Positions 1 to 11,087 of a stretch of DNA of 64,000 nucleotides are shown piece after piece. Position 1 is the stretch's first letter; the number at the start of each line of letters is the position of its first letter. Where the stretch lies: positions 186,001-250,000 of the forward strand of contig MCGO01000017.1 of assembly GCA_002104985.1 (NCBI GenBank), in the 5' to 3' direction. A model generated the notes under the pieces. That model worked only from the letters and a program-made list of their open reading frames with translations. It did no database searches and was not told the DNA's origin. The translations under genes were made by a program, and so were the position numbers. The DNA comes from Rhizoclosmatium globosum. Taxonomy: Eukaryota; Chytridiomycota; Chytridiomycetes; Chytridiales; Chytriomycetaceae.

Positions 1-3000
1 GCACCTCACGCTCATCACTAGAGTTCCGAAGATGTCATTGACAAAGATTCTTGCAAGCATATCAACACTCGTCTCAAACCCGTTTTCTCTGAATGTGTCA
101 GTCACACCAACCAACAATGATGAACGGTAAATCCGAGAACATGCAACTGGTAACCTCGAAGCAAAGCACTTTGCAATTCCTTGATGATGAATGGGAAATA
201 CACAGGGCCAAGCTCCTTTGCAATCTTCAAGAGAGCATCACGAGAACCATCTCGAACATCTTGCAATCGGTTCTTCAAAAATTGACAGACAGTAGTCAAC
301 AATTTGGAAGCTCCAAGTTTTTGGATTCTTCAGGAAGTCGCATGAGAAGTTTCGTGATGGCAACAGCGACTGGGACTCTCAAGTTACATTTTCCTCGTCC
401 TCCTTCGTCAGCAACGCGAATAAATCCGGAATCAACTTTTTCACGACGGTTGTGTGGATTCGTTGCATTTGTTCCAAGTTTTCCTTCTCCTTTTCGACCG
501 GTACATCGACATCCATTTCATCATCGTCGTTATCAGAATCCACATCCATTGCAGAAGTCTCTCCTTCTGCACCCTCGACGGTCTCGGCTTCGGCAGCGAC
601 AACCTCAGCCTCCTCCACAGGGACAAACGAATCTGGAACAATCTTGAACTTGAAGTTCTCCAAAACAGCGACAATAACACGAATCAACTCCTTTTCAAGG
701 GTGGGGCGTTTTGAGATGGCCTTCAAAAACCTCTTGATCAAATCATAGTATTTTCCCCAGGACAAGCAAGCTGAAAGAGCCGCGATGGTGTTGATTGATT
801 CAGAGATAATACTGAAGTCTGACTGACGGTCATTCTCGAAAATAACGTGCGTGATGAGAGGTAAGAAGATATTTGATACATTAGACTGCGAGATGCTTCC
901 GTTCAGACTGATGTCGGCCAAACGCTTCATGGCACGAATACGACGATGGATTTGCATGTGGTAAATGTTGCTGAAGAAGGCCGCTTCGTCGTCTCCATCA
1001 GCCAAAAGAACTACCATATCTTTGAATTCATCCATAGTGTTGAAGTTCTTCACCATGACTCCCAAAAGAGTCATAAATTCGTTTCTAACCAGCTCCGTGT
1101 TGGCCTTGGCTCCTTTTTTGACTGCTGGAAGTAAAACATGAAACAACATGTTTCCTCATTTTCTCAATCTGCTCTTCAGTCACACTCTCGTCAATGTCTG
1201 TTGCATTTCCAGAAGCGACAGCAATGAATTTGGACAAACAAATGCTGAACTTGTTCGGATGAGAATTCCGTTGCATCTTGTAATGAGTAAACCAAACTGT
1301 GAAGAACAGGAAGCCATTGATCAGCGTCTAGAGATTTGTACAGTGTCTGGCCGACTTCAGAGAATGCATCAAATCTCCTGTTGAAGTCTGGTTCTTCGAT
1401 ACGACGCGACAGGTACGCATTGAAGTTTTCTACAAGTGTGACAATGGTTCCATTCTCTTGTCGAGGTTGGAAACATTCTAAGTGCAAACACAGCTTTAAG
1501 TCGACTGGCTCGTTCCTCGAGAGTAGAAAACATTTGAGAGATAAGTAAGAAGTAAGGGGCGTCCATTCGAGTTTCTGGTGTTTGGAGAGATGGCAAAACA
1601 GGAATAAAGTTGCCAAAATTGAAGAATGTCAACCTTGAGCTTCTCTGGTACAGATTGAGAGCTTTCGAAGACAGGGAGTCAATATAATCATGAGCCTTTC
1701 TGCTTCGACCGGGCTATTGACAAACTGAGATGTCTGAGCAAGAACGGAGATGACTCGCGAAGTCAAGTTGACAGTGTTCAGCCTAACGTTCGCGTGTAAC
1801 AAGAGCTTCGACAAAAGAACTTCAAAGTTCTTCAGAACGAATGCCATGTTGGGCTTTATGAGCTTAATAGCAATCTCATTTGTTGTGGCTTCTTTGTCCA
1901 ATGCCAAGAACGATTCCAAGATTCCGACAATAACTGATGAGACTGCTTCTTTAACGTTCTTGGCTGATAAAACACCCAAAATCTTGGGAATCAACTCGGC
2001 TCTCTGTGTAAAGTAGTCGGTATATTTGGCTTTTCGAGACCAAGCGACCATCAGATCCATCAAAGAACTTGAAGCTTGAGTATGTTCGGAATCAAACTTA
2101 GGGATTCTGTTATCAATGATGGATTCAAAGATAGCAGGGACATATGGACTGAAGTCGAAGTTGTCAATTGAATTAAACAACTGGGCAAGACGCAGGATAC
2201 ACATTTGTCTGATATCCTTCAGCTGCTTCATTCGGAGAACATCAATGTCGACTTCTTCGGCTGAAGCTTTCTCGACCAACTCCAACTCCGCTGCATTCAT
2301 CAAGTTCAAAATTACAGTCAAAATTCTTGGTAAAGCCGGGGAAATATGATTCTTCAACTGCTTGATCGAGTCTTCAATGATATTCATAAAACCAAGTTGG
2401 TACTTCAATGGACCCATGGATCCAGACAAAGAGAGGGATTTCTTGAATTCAAACACTCCGTCTGAGTTGAAATGATCGTGCTTCAAAGCAAACTTGAAAG
2501 GCGTGACCATCAAATCAATCAAAAACTCTCGGTCTTGGTCTTCCAGTGACACAGTGAAAGCAAAAATGGCATTTCGTCGTGCTTTAAGGCCAACTTTTGT
2601 AGAACCTCGCCCACGGCGACTGATCAACTTTCCATAAAGAATACGCATCAGTGCTTGTAAAAGTGAAGGCTGATGTTCGAGTTTAACATTATTTCTCAAC
2701 TCCTCAACGTCAAGAGTCGACAGGAAGTCACGGAATTTTGCATCATCGGCTAATCCCTTCAACTGTTCAGCGTATGAAACAATGCCAGGCTCCTTCCAGG
2801 TAAGAATACAACTTATCGCGGACTGTTGTAACTTGGCGTCACCATTGGTAAGAAGATCCAAGAAACTGTTGTACAACCGTTCGGCTTCGCTCATATTTCC
2901 AGGATGCCTCAAGTTTTCGAACACATGCAAAAATTCAACAACGACTCCTCGAATAGAGGAAATGTTCATGTCGGATTTAGCCGCCTGTTTTTCGTCCTCA

Positions 3001-6000
3001 ACATCATCTTGATCTTCTGTGTCCTCGGCTTCGTCACTGTCTTTCAATAGCTCGAAATAGAGAGGAAGGATCTGAGCGCTCTTTTGCTCCACCAAGTTTG
3101 GCAGTGACCGGAGAAGCTTCAACAAAACGACATAATAATGCATATCTTCCAATCGATTGATGGAATCTTTTGCAGACTACATATGAAATATCAGAATAAG
3201 AAATGAGTGCTTCGTTTTACCTTGAAAAAGGCCCTTCTCTCATACTCAGGGAGGTGATGGAACTTTGTTGTCACTTGTCTCGACAAGTTTTCAACACGGT
3301 TGATGGTTGTACAAGTTGTGTCCGCCTTTTTATCCACCTGATTCACTTGTGGCAACTCTGGAAAATTGAGCTCGAAGTCGACCTGTTTATGAGCTAAATG
3401 GTTTTAGTTTCTTCAAGCTATGCAAGCTGTGAGACAAGTAATTCTCACCTTGTTGTTTGGTTTTCAAAAGAATTGGCAAGTAAAACTTCCAAAACAAATC
3501 CGAGCTTCGTTTTGCCAAGTTAAGGAGTACAGTAGATGCATCCGCATGTAAAAGAGAAAATGGCGAACTCAAGAGCGCAAGGCAGTAGAAGCGCGGCTTC
3601 TTCGTTTTGCTTTGATACGAGCTTTGCAAGGATCAAGTTGTCCATTCTTTTTACCAACATACTTTTCTCACGATGAGAATCTAAGCTATCTTCAATGCGT
3701 TCGCATTCAAGGGCAATTTGAAAGATCTGTATTTGAAGGTTTAGGAATGGGTTATTTCAAAATGAATGGCAAACCTGAACGTCTTGGCCTTTGACAAGTT
3801 TAGACAAGCCCATGATGATTCTCAAAGAGTGTAGTCGTACTGCCGGATTGACGCTTCCAACATTTTCCGCGAGATGAACCAACACACGTTCATACTGGTC
3901 CAGACCGACACTAACCAACTTCTTCGACGCCTTTATGTTGTCTTCTTCATTCCCATCATCTCCAATAATCGCCTCAATGAAATCACCGACAGTCTCAAGA
4001 ACACCATCGTTCTCTGCGTAAAGTTCCAAATATTCTCCTAACACAACATCATCAAACAAAGTGCTTAATTGATCCACGTTTTTGGCACGCGTGCATCGCC
4101 GGATGAGGGATCCCAAAGCTCTAGTCGTGAGGACGGCTACACAAGCACTTCTCGAAATAGTTCCAAATTCAGCCTCTGTTTTTCCTTGCACGCCTTTACC
4201 ACTTTTCAAGAGAGCACGAAATAGAGTTTCAAGCCGAGAAAAGTATTCAGAGAACGGAAGGGAAATCAGTTGTGTGCTGGTGATAGCAACAGCCATAGAC
4301 GCCAGTTTTGAGGGATGCGATAAATCCTGGAAATTGAGTGTTAATTGATGAACTTCTGTGTGATATATCTTACCCCAGACACCAAAGTACTGATTTCTTT
4401 TTCCCAGTTCAATCCTTTCACGCTGAGCAATTTGTCCAAATTTGCAGAATAATCCTTCACCATTTGCTTTGGAAGCTTGAGGCATCCATCAACAGTCTTC
4501 AGTTCATGTGAAATGTATGGCAATTTTGTTTCAAAGTGAGCATCCATCATCATATCCGACAGATAGAGCACAGACATTGTACTATATGATTTCCAGGCAG
4601 TTGGAAGGAAATTGATCAGGTATGGCATGACAATAATGGCCAAGTGGTCAGATTTAAGACGGTGCAGCATCTCACAGAATGAGAAAATATAGATGGGATT
4701 CTTATAAAACGCGATGAGCCGACAGATGAATAATAAAGAAAAACTTACGTTGGTATTGAAGAGACTCAAAATCGAAGCCTTTCCTTGAACCAAGATATCC
4801 TCCAAGTTCGAAAAAGCAACTAAACCCGCCAAGCATCGCACAAGTGGCATCACAATTGCCTCCTGCTCCAAGATAGCCTTGTTTCCAGAAAATCCGACCA
4901 AACACGAATCAACAAGCTCAAATACTTTCTTTCTATCTGTAATCCTCGCTCCTTTTCGTAACAAAACAAGAGTTGAAAATCTCGAGAATTTTTCGCAACT
5001 TTTCAGTGTTCTCAGGGGTTGGTTCAGAGTGAATGAGTGATACTGAAGCTTCAACAGATTCGTGGAGGTAATCCCAAAGCTCTTCTGAAGTTTCAGGGGT
5101 TATGTGGTGTCCAAGAGCAGTCATTGTTTTCAAAAGGGTTGTAAACGCGATATCTTCGTCGAAAACATTAGAAAATACGGTTATGAATGGTATACACATA
5201 CCATCAGACGACGGGCAAGAAGAGAGAATGAGGTTGGTGTATTGCCGAATCATCGAAATTGCACGCGAATGTAAAGTATGACGGACTTGCTATGAAGTCA
5301 AGACAGATTAGTACACGATAATAGTATTTTCACGTAAGTTTTACCTTTAGAGTCTCAAACATCAAGATAGCAACACCTTCAGAATACGTCCAACTAGGGT
5401 TTCTATGCAATGACTTGATCATATACTTGAAAAGCGCTGTCAGTTTTTCTCCCTGGATCTTTCTGATAATGAATCCAAACGCCTCGGCACCAAATTGACG
5501 AATGTAGTGTCTATGGTCTTGCATAACAGTCTGAAAGATTTGGAACGTGGGCAACACATCTTCGCTGACTTCACGCGACAAATATTTGAAAAGGTATGCG
5601 ATAGAGTTGAAAATGGCCTGATAGAGAGCGTAAGTATCAATACGTCGCCTTCCAAAACCGTACCTCCAGAAGTTTGGCATCGCTCTTATGAATCAAGGTC
5701 AAAATAGACTTTAACACACTTGGAAAATAGGGAAGAACTCTCTTGCAAATCTCGAGCCAAGAGTGTGACCAAGCTAAAGTTTCCGAATCAGCAACATAGT
5801 CCAAATGTATCCCTGGCTTACTTCAACAATGGCTCCGCCGCTCCACTTTTCGGAATCTCCAGATATTTGATGATCAGTTCCACGATTTCTTTCTGATGGT
5901 ACAGGACGAGCTCCAATGATTGAGCTTTGTGATACACTTCACGTCGAAACGCCGTAAACTCGGCAGTCATATTAAGGTCTTGCCAATGAGAGATTCCATC

Positions 6001-6324
6001 GACAAAGAAACATTCGACAGCCTGTGCGTTCAGTCCGGGTAAGTAAGAAGCTGGAGACGGATTCAGTTGAAAGGGATTACATCACTGTTTGAAGCATGGA
6101 TCCCGACATTATTAGCAATGACTCGATGGATAGGATCGATTTTGATCGTCTTCAGCCTATCGGTGAAGGTTTGGAACTATTGCGAGTGGTAAAGGCAGTA
6201 CGATGGATTGTTGTGTTGTAAAGGTAAGATTTTGGTCAGATACTAATTTCTGAATGAATGTTACGAGATGGTGAGATACCTTGTAACGGTTCGCCCCTCC
6301 AGAGGTGTTGAGCTCCTGGCTCAT
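1..6324 (-). CDS. UTP20: UTP20/DRIM, U3 snoRNP-associated ribosome biogenesis factor (3' end outside window)
   Basis: UTP20 is a giant helical-repeat scaffold of the nucleolar SSU processome needed for 18S rRNA maturation. The start at 6324 opens with MSQELNTSGGANRYK, then an intron, then a segment (about 6240-6060) reading FQTFTDRLKTIKIDP and HRVIANNVGIHAS, which is the family's N-terminal signature. Further in, FFSNIYHMQIHRRIRAMKRL (about 1000-920) and the segment near 300-100 (GPVYFPFIIKELQSAL, RGYQLHVLG) match conserved C-terminal blocks. Long clean stretches (3152-1629) alternate with introns and a few one-base frame breaks (for example around 1400-1500). An acidic low-complexity insert lies near 640-500. 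UTP20 proteins run to about 2,500-2,800 residues; roughly three quarters is here and the C-terminus lies left of base 1. Identity is secure; exon borders are approximate. Confidence 0.93.
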
Positions 6325-6526
6325 TGTTGGTAAGTTTGGGTCAAAAACGAATGAACAAGAAAAACAAAAAAGAAAGAAACCAAAGAAAGTACATAACTAC
6401 TGCCACAATCTTTCGTACCTTTTAATTATTAAATAAGTCATTTGCAAATAGCTTTAACTCTTATTGTAAGTTCTGAGGTCTGATTTCTCCCAGCCTCCCG
6501 ACAAAACATCACAACGTCCAGATCTC

Positions 6527-7093
6527 TCAGCTTTCTCGTAAGTTGAAATTAAACCGTCCATCCATAATCTTCTTGAGCTCTGAAGGACAAGTGCCTGTCT
6601 CAACTGATTCCACACCATGCACGATCCCCGTGCAACACCACCAAACACCAACACATCGCCGCTTTCCAACACAACTCTTTTCAATAATGCGTGCTTCTTC
6701 CACGAGTTCTTGTACACAAACACAGCCGAATCCCCAACACTCATGCTGATAACCGCGCCTCGATCGCCTAACTCATCATGCAGCGAAAGCCGTGATATCG
6801 ATTTGTAATGATTCGCAACACAGACAGACAGTTTGAATGTCGGAGAAACTGCTTTTGAAGTTTTGGCTGCTTCGTGGATGATTTGGTTGTAAAGCGAAAC
6901 GAGAATGTCTGGGATGAGAAGTCCTTTGATAGTCCGCATCTGCATATGATGAGCTTTCTCATTATGGCAGCGGTAGGTTGGTGAGAGGAGGTTGAGGGTA
7001 GTCTTGGCCGTTTCAGCGAGTTTGAGTTGGAGGTCTAGAGGAATGGCGATTCTTAAGGAGAACTACGCCTTTTTGAAGAACAAGGGCATTTGA
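6527..7093 (-). CDS. AlkB-like 2-oxoglutarate/Fe(II) dioxygenase, with a one-base frame break
   Basis: AlkB-family enzymes oxidatively demethylate nucleic acids or proteins. The core reads AVISMSVGDSAVF, then LESGDVLVFGGVAR, the usual SLG...SGDv..mgG..R pattern. After VAR the open frame loses similarity, but shifting by one base at about 6628 restores VHGVESVE (the distal iron-binding histidine) and a C-terminal GRFNFNLRES, matching the family's R.N.T.R block, with a stop at 6527. The unshifted frame runs to 6454 without similarity. The first iron site reads LSLHDELGD, so the expected H-x-D appears as H-D-E; this may be a lost codon or a real variant. Start is uncertain: the 7093 ATG needs one further frame repair, and an internal ATG at 6945 gives a shorter product. 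Best guess: intact gene with sequencing error. Confidence 0.7.
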
Positions 7094-7415
7094 TGTGGTT
7101 GGTAGTGGGGATGGAACTGGCATGTGAGGGTTGGTTGCTTCCATATTAACGTTGTCATCAGTTATCCCGTCTCGCAGATGTTCGGCTATCATTCTTTAAT
7201 ACATGTAGTATACGTGATTTTGAGTTGCGTTGCGTGTGTGGACGGAGGGAAGATTGTTGCCAAAAGTGCTGGACTGATTTCGCTGGTGTCCTTTTCACTC
7301 ACTGGTTTGTTCGTAAACTCAAGACTTTAAAGGGTGCTTTACGTTTGGATACATACATATATACATTTATACACATTCCTTGTTAAATGGAGTAAGTGTG
7401 GAAAGTTGAGTAGAA
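7094..7415. other. Intergenic spacer, probable promoter of the TRIC-like gene
   Basis: About 320 bases between the AlkB-like gene and the TRIC-like gene. It holds an AT-rich, TATA-like run at about 7350-7372 (alternating TACATA/TATACA) some 45-65 bases before the downstream ATG. A 68-codon plus-strand frame at 7124-7330 shows no domain or signal I can support, so I do not call it a gene. Confidence 0.4.
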
Positions 7416-8350
7416 ATGATACGATCACTGCTCCCAATCCGACTTCCCTTCTCCGGCCTCTGTCGCCCCGTCCCTCCAACTCAAACACTACCACCTAATT
7501 TCCGCATTTCCCTCAAACACCCACGCGCGGCCTTCCTCTCAACATCAACACCAACACCCACCTCACCCTCACCCCAAACAACAACAACAACATCCAACGG
7601 CATAACCAGCCCCCGCGAAGGTCTCCCCGCTGGCCCGGCCTCACAACACCCATCCCTCCTCCGCAGCCTCGACTGGTTCGGCACCGCAGCCTTCGCCGTC
7701 TCCGGCGCCATAACAGCATCCACCTGCGGAACCGACGTCTTTGGCGCTGTCGTCGTCGGAACGATCACGGCTGTCGGGGGCGGGACGCTGAGAGACGCGC
7801 TTGTGTTGAATAAGACGCCGTTTTGGGTTGAGGAGTGGGAGTATCTTATTGTGAGTGCTGTGTTTGCGGGGCTTGCGTTTTATTGGTGGGGGTCGTTGGA
7901 GAAGGGGGTGGGATTAAGGATGGGGAAGGGGGTGAGGGTGTGGTGTTGGCGTGGGCGGATGCGATTGGGTTGGGTGCGTTTGCGGTGATTGGAGCGATGA
8001 ATGGGTTGAGGGCTGGATGTCCGTTGTTGGTTTCTGCGATTTGTGGGATGATGACGGCTACGTTTGGTGGACTTACGAGGGACGCGCTGTTGAATAGGCC
8101 TGTGAGGATTTTGCATCCGTACTCGGATTTGTATGCTCCGATTGCTTTTACTGGGGCTGCAGCGTATTTGGCGATGCGTTCTGCGGCACCACAGTTGCAG
8201 GGTGTGCGTATTGCCGTAGCTGTTGTATTTACCGTCTTGTTGAGGCAGCAAGCGTGGATCAATGGTTGGAGATTTCCGCATTGGGACTTACCAAGTGAGA
8301 ACGTGATTTGGTCTACTGAGGATCCACGCAAGAAGAAGAGGGATGATTAG
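7416..8350 (+). CDS. UPF0126/TRIC-like membrane protein with probable mitochondrial presequence
   Basis: The protein has two copies of the glycine-rich three-helix unit of the YadS/UPF0126 family, related to TRIC cation channels. Copy one contains DWFGTAAFAVSGAI and AVGGGTLRDALVLNKTPFW; copy two contains DAIGLGAFAVIGA and FGGLTRDALLNRPV. The paired GGG.lRD motifs are typical. The first 90 or so residues are rich in Arg, Ser, Thr and Pro with almost no acidic residues, as expected of a mitochondrial targeting sequence (inference). The two halves lie in different frames: the break is in the G-runs around 7900-7925, and one missing G in GTGGGATTA would join them. Bacterial relatives are proposed to move small solutes or ions; substrate here is unknown. 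It ends WDLPSENVIWSTEDP plus a basic tail. Confidence 0.85.
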
Positions 8351-8420
8351 AGAAGATGGTGTTGGACAATAATTAGATGGATACTGCTTTATACACGCAA
8401 GTTTGATTAAAAGAAGGTCC

Positions 8421-8426
8421 AATAAA
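8421..8426 (+). terminator. Polyadenylation signal AATAAA
   Basis: AATAAA lies 71 bases after the stop of the TRIC-like gene, a normal position for a fungal poly(A) signal, just before the convergent 3' end of TAF11. Confidence 0.5.
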
Positions 8427-8465
8427 TAGAAGGCGTGATTCTATCATCCATTTATATACAAAGAA

Positions 8466-9617
8466 TTACGTTTGAATCCAACGATTCGCTTCCCTCCACC
8501 GTCGATACGCTTCTCGTACGTGAGCAGGACTGAGAGCTCCCTCTTCTCCCCACTCTTCCATCACTTCACGCCCAAGTTCTACAATATCTCCAATAAACAA
8601 TTTTCCTGTACCGGCAATCGCAATTAGGACATTCGCAGGTACTGTAGTTGTCCCCAGCATTGTTGTCACCACCTGTTGTCGGTTAAATAAATTAGACGTG
8701 TAGCCATGACGGACGATGAAGGTATGCAACGCGTTCTTAAACGACAGATACTCTACATCACCCTGTTTGATGCTGTCGCTATTGAGTTATGAGCCATATT
8801 TTCTGTCACGTTATTCCCTCTGAACATCCTATCCCCTCTACACTTCCATATTCCATCAAAAACACACCTTTTTAACAGAATTCTTTGGCAACCGACTCCT
8901 CCTAAACACCTCAAACCGATGCAATTGTTCAGCATCAAAAGAATCCATCAGAGCCTTCATGTCCGCCTTCTCCTGCTCCGTCTTTTGCTCAATCAGAATA
9001 TCTTTATCGACCATATCATCTTCATCTTCGTCATCGTCTGAATTCAAGTCCGAGTCTGGATCGTTCTGTTCATGTTCCGGCGGCATTTCAACGGCATCGT
9101 CTCCAGATGGTTTTAGTTGCGTGACCGGCAGAGTCGGGATATCGAGGAGGGCCGTTTGAGGGAGGAAAGTGGCGCCGACGCCGTCTTTCGCGGACAAGTC
9201 GACGTGGGCGGCGGCGGCTGCGGCATCGATCGCCGAAGAAGCCGAGGCCAAGCCCGACGACGATGCTGTCAACGTTGCGCCACCGCGGCCCGGAAGTCCG
9301 CCGCGTTTCTTGTTTGCGCCGCGGGGTCCTCGCGAGCCTGGGCCGCCGCCACGTGGTTTGTCGCCGGGAAGAGGGAGCGTCTTTGGGAGGCGCGCACCGC
9401 CTGTTGAAAGTGCTTTGAATAAACTATCCTCGAAACACATCACATGCCATTGCGGTGTGAGTAGGTACGTACCTTCGGACTTTGGACGCGCTGCTCGAGA
9501 TCCACGGCTTCCCTTTCCTCGGACAGGTCTCCCAGTCAAAGGGTCAATTGGAATAATTTCACCATCCGCATGCTTCTTTGGTTTGATTGGTGGTGCGAGG
9601 GGAACGGATGGATCCAT
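8466..9617 (-). CDS. TAF11: TAF11, histone-fold subunit of TFIID
   Basis: TAF11 pairs with TAF13 through a histone fold in the general transcription factor TFIID. The histone fold is seen as DAEQLHRFEVFRRSRLPKNS (about 8940-8880), then in later exons VPANVLIAIAGTGKLFIGDI, MEEWGEEGALSPAHVREAYR and a stop at 8466. These match the family's sEEQlnRyE.yRRs..PK, iamsGiaKvfvGe and Lqp.HireA.rr blocks. The N-terminal half is a Gly/Arg-rich and Ala-rich linker followed by an acidic stretch, as in other TAF11s. The start at 9617 (MDPSVPLAPPIKP) is preferred over the in-frame ATG at 9683, which reads through a polypurine tract. An intron lies at about 9473-9418. The gene shares an 87-bp spacer with RRP15. 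Confidence 0.9.
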
Positions 9618-9704
9618 CTTTCTCTCTTTCTCTCTTTCTTCTTTCTTTTTTCTTTTCAAACAAACTCGAACTTCAACCAACAACTACCAAACACAACCTC
9701 CAAA
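9618..9704. promoter_or_regulatory. Bidirectional promoter TAF11/RRP15 with polypyrimidine tract
   Basis: Only 87 bases separate the divergent start codons of TAF11 and RRP15. Bases 9618-9658 are an almost pure C/T run on the plus strand (TTTCTCTC-type repeats). It must hold both promoters and both 5' leaders. A similar tract sits in the SF3A3/eIF4A3 spacer. Confidence 0.6.
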
Positions 9705-10894
9705 ATGCCGCCCGCAAAGAGAAACAAGAAGGATTTCAAGAAACGGAAGGCGCAAGAATACGAAAGTGACGATGATGAAGTCGTCCAAGAAGATGAACAA
9801 GAAGTTGCAAGGACGGATGAAGTCGATGAAGCTGATGATGCCGATGAACAAGACGACGATGAAGTCAACAACAACGATGACGAACAACAAATCGACAACG
9901 ATCAAGACGCCGAATCTGAGGATCCCTCAAAGAAACAAACTAAGCTTGCATACGCAATGAGCAGAATTCTGGGATCAGCCTTACTCGAAGAACAAGACGA
10001 CTCCACTCAAAACGAACCTAAACCAAAGAAGCAAAAACTTGAAAGGAGGCACGTTCCTTGCTTCCACCTTACCCACATACTTCTGACACCCTATCAACAC
10101 AGAACCCTATCCTCTCCAAACACAAATCAATCGAAACTGCTCTCGACGACGCGAAATTAGAAGAAAAGGCGAAAAAACTGATATCAAAGGAAAAGAAGGT
10201 CAAGACAATTGATGTCGCCAGAATTAAACCTGAGGAATTGATTGCTGTGAATGAATTGGAAAAGAGGTTGAAGAAAGTGGCTACACGAGGAGGTTCGTTT
10301 TATTCCTTTTTTGGGAGTTGGGTTCATGTGTCAGCGTTGGACTTTTGGGAGCGTTGAGGTTAGATGGCTTGATACAATCCAATGCTGGTGAGGAATTCAC
10401 TTGGTTAGATTACCATGACTCACGCGTGTGACTATCAACTAATGGATACAGTACTTGAAACTTACCCCCAACACAAAAACTTCCCACTCGCACAAAACAA
10501 CTAACCTTTTGTTTCTTCTCACAACCTCAGTCGTGAAACTCTTCAACGCAATCCGAGTCGCTCAGAAATCCGTCGAATCCGTGAAAGCAGAAGGAGGTGT
10601 CCTCAAAAACGCTGCGAAATGTAAGAAGAAATCGCTTCTCCTCCTTTTTCCTCATTTCTAACACTCTTGTTAGTATCGGCAGTGTCGCAAGGAGGGTTCA
10701 TGCAAATGATTAAAGAGTCGTCGGTGAAACCTGCGACAACGAGTGCGGCAGCTACTTCAAAAGCGAAAGCTAGTGTAGATACGAAAACAAAGGAAACAGC
10801 AGCACCGAAGGGAGGTGGTGGTGTACCGTGGATTGACGATGGATTTATGATGAAAAACGCGGGGGAGAAAGCTTGGGACGAGGATTCTGATTGA
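9705..10894 (+). CDS. RRP15: RRP15, ribosomal RNA processing protein of the 60S pathway
   Basis: RRP15 is a nucleolar factor for pre-60S assembly. It starts MPPAKRNKKDFKKRK, followed by a highly acidic segment and KLAYAMSRILGSAL, the conserved 'M..iL' element. Later exons carry NPILSKHK, DVARIKPEELIAVNELEKRL, KKVATRG, then VVKLFNAIRVAQKSV, GGFMQMIKESS and the C-terminal VPWIDDGFMMKNAG. This is the full family order. Introns fall around 10049-10102, 10290-10530 and 10620-10675. The first may use a GC donor (AG|GCACGT), but the phase does not fit without a one-base error, so that is unproven. It ends with an acidic DEDSD at 10894. Confidence 0.9.
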
Positions 10895-10909
10895 TTCTAA
10901 AACATATGC

Positions 10910-10915
10910 AATAAA
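10910..10915 (+). terminator. Polyadenylation signal AATAAA
   Basis: AATAAA 16 bases after the RRP15 stop codon; close, but plausible for a compact fungal 3' UTR. Confidence 0.45.
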
Positions 10916-11087
10916 ACACATGTTTCATGGGCTAACTACTTTTGATTGTATTACACTAGTAGAACTCAAGAAATATATTAAATTATCCATAACTTCCCCC
11001 GCAGAAAGCCCATCATCACAAAACATCTACAAAAAAACAAAATAATATATCAATGAATAATTTCCTGCAACAACGCAACATCAGGGT

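Noticed and set aside
7124..7330. Possible 68-residue membrane peptide
   Set aside because: Hydrophobic, but no conserved motif, and it sits in a promoter-sized gap.
10049..10102. GC-AG intron in RRP15
   Set aside because: The donor AG|GCACGT looks good but the reading phase across it is wrong unless a base is missing, so it is not reported as a finding.
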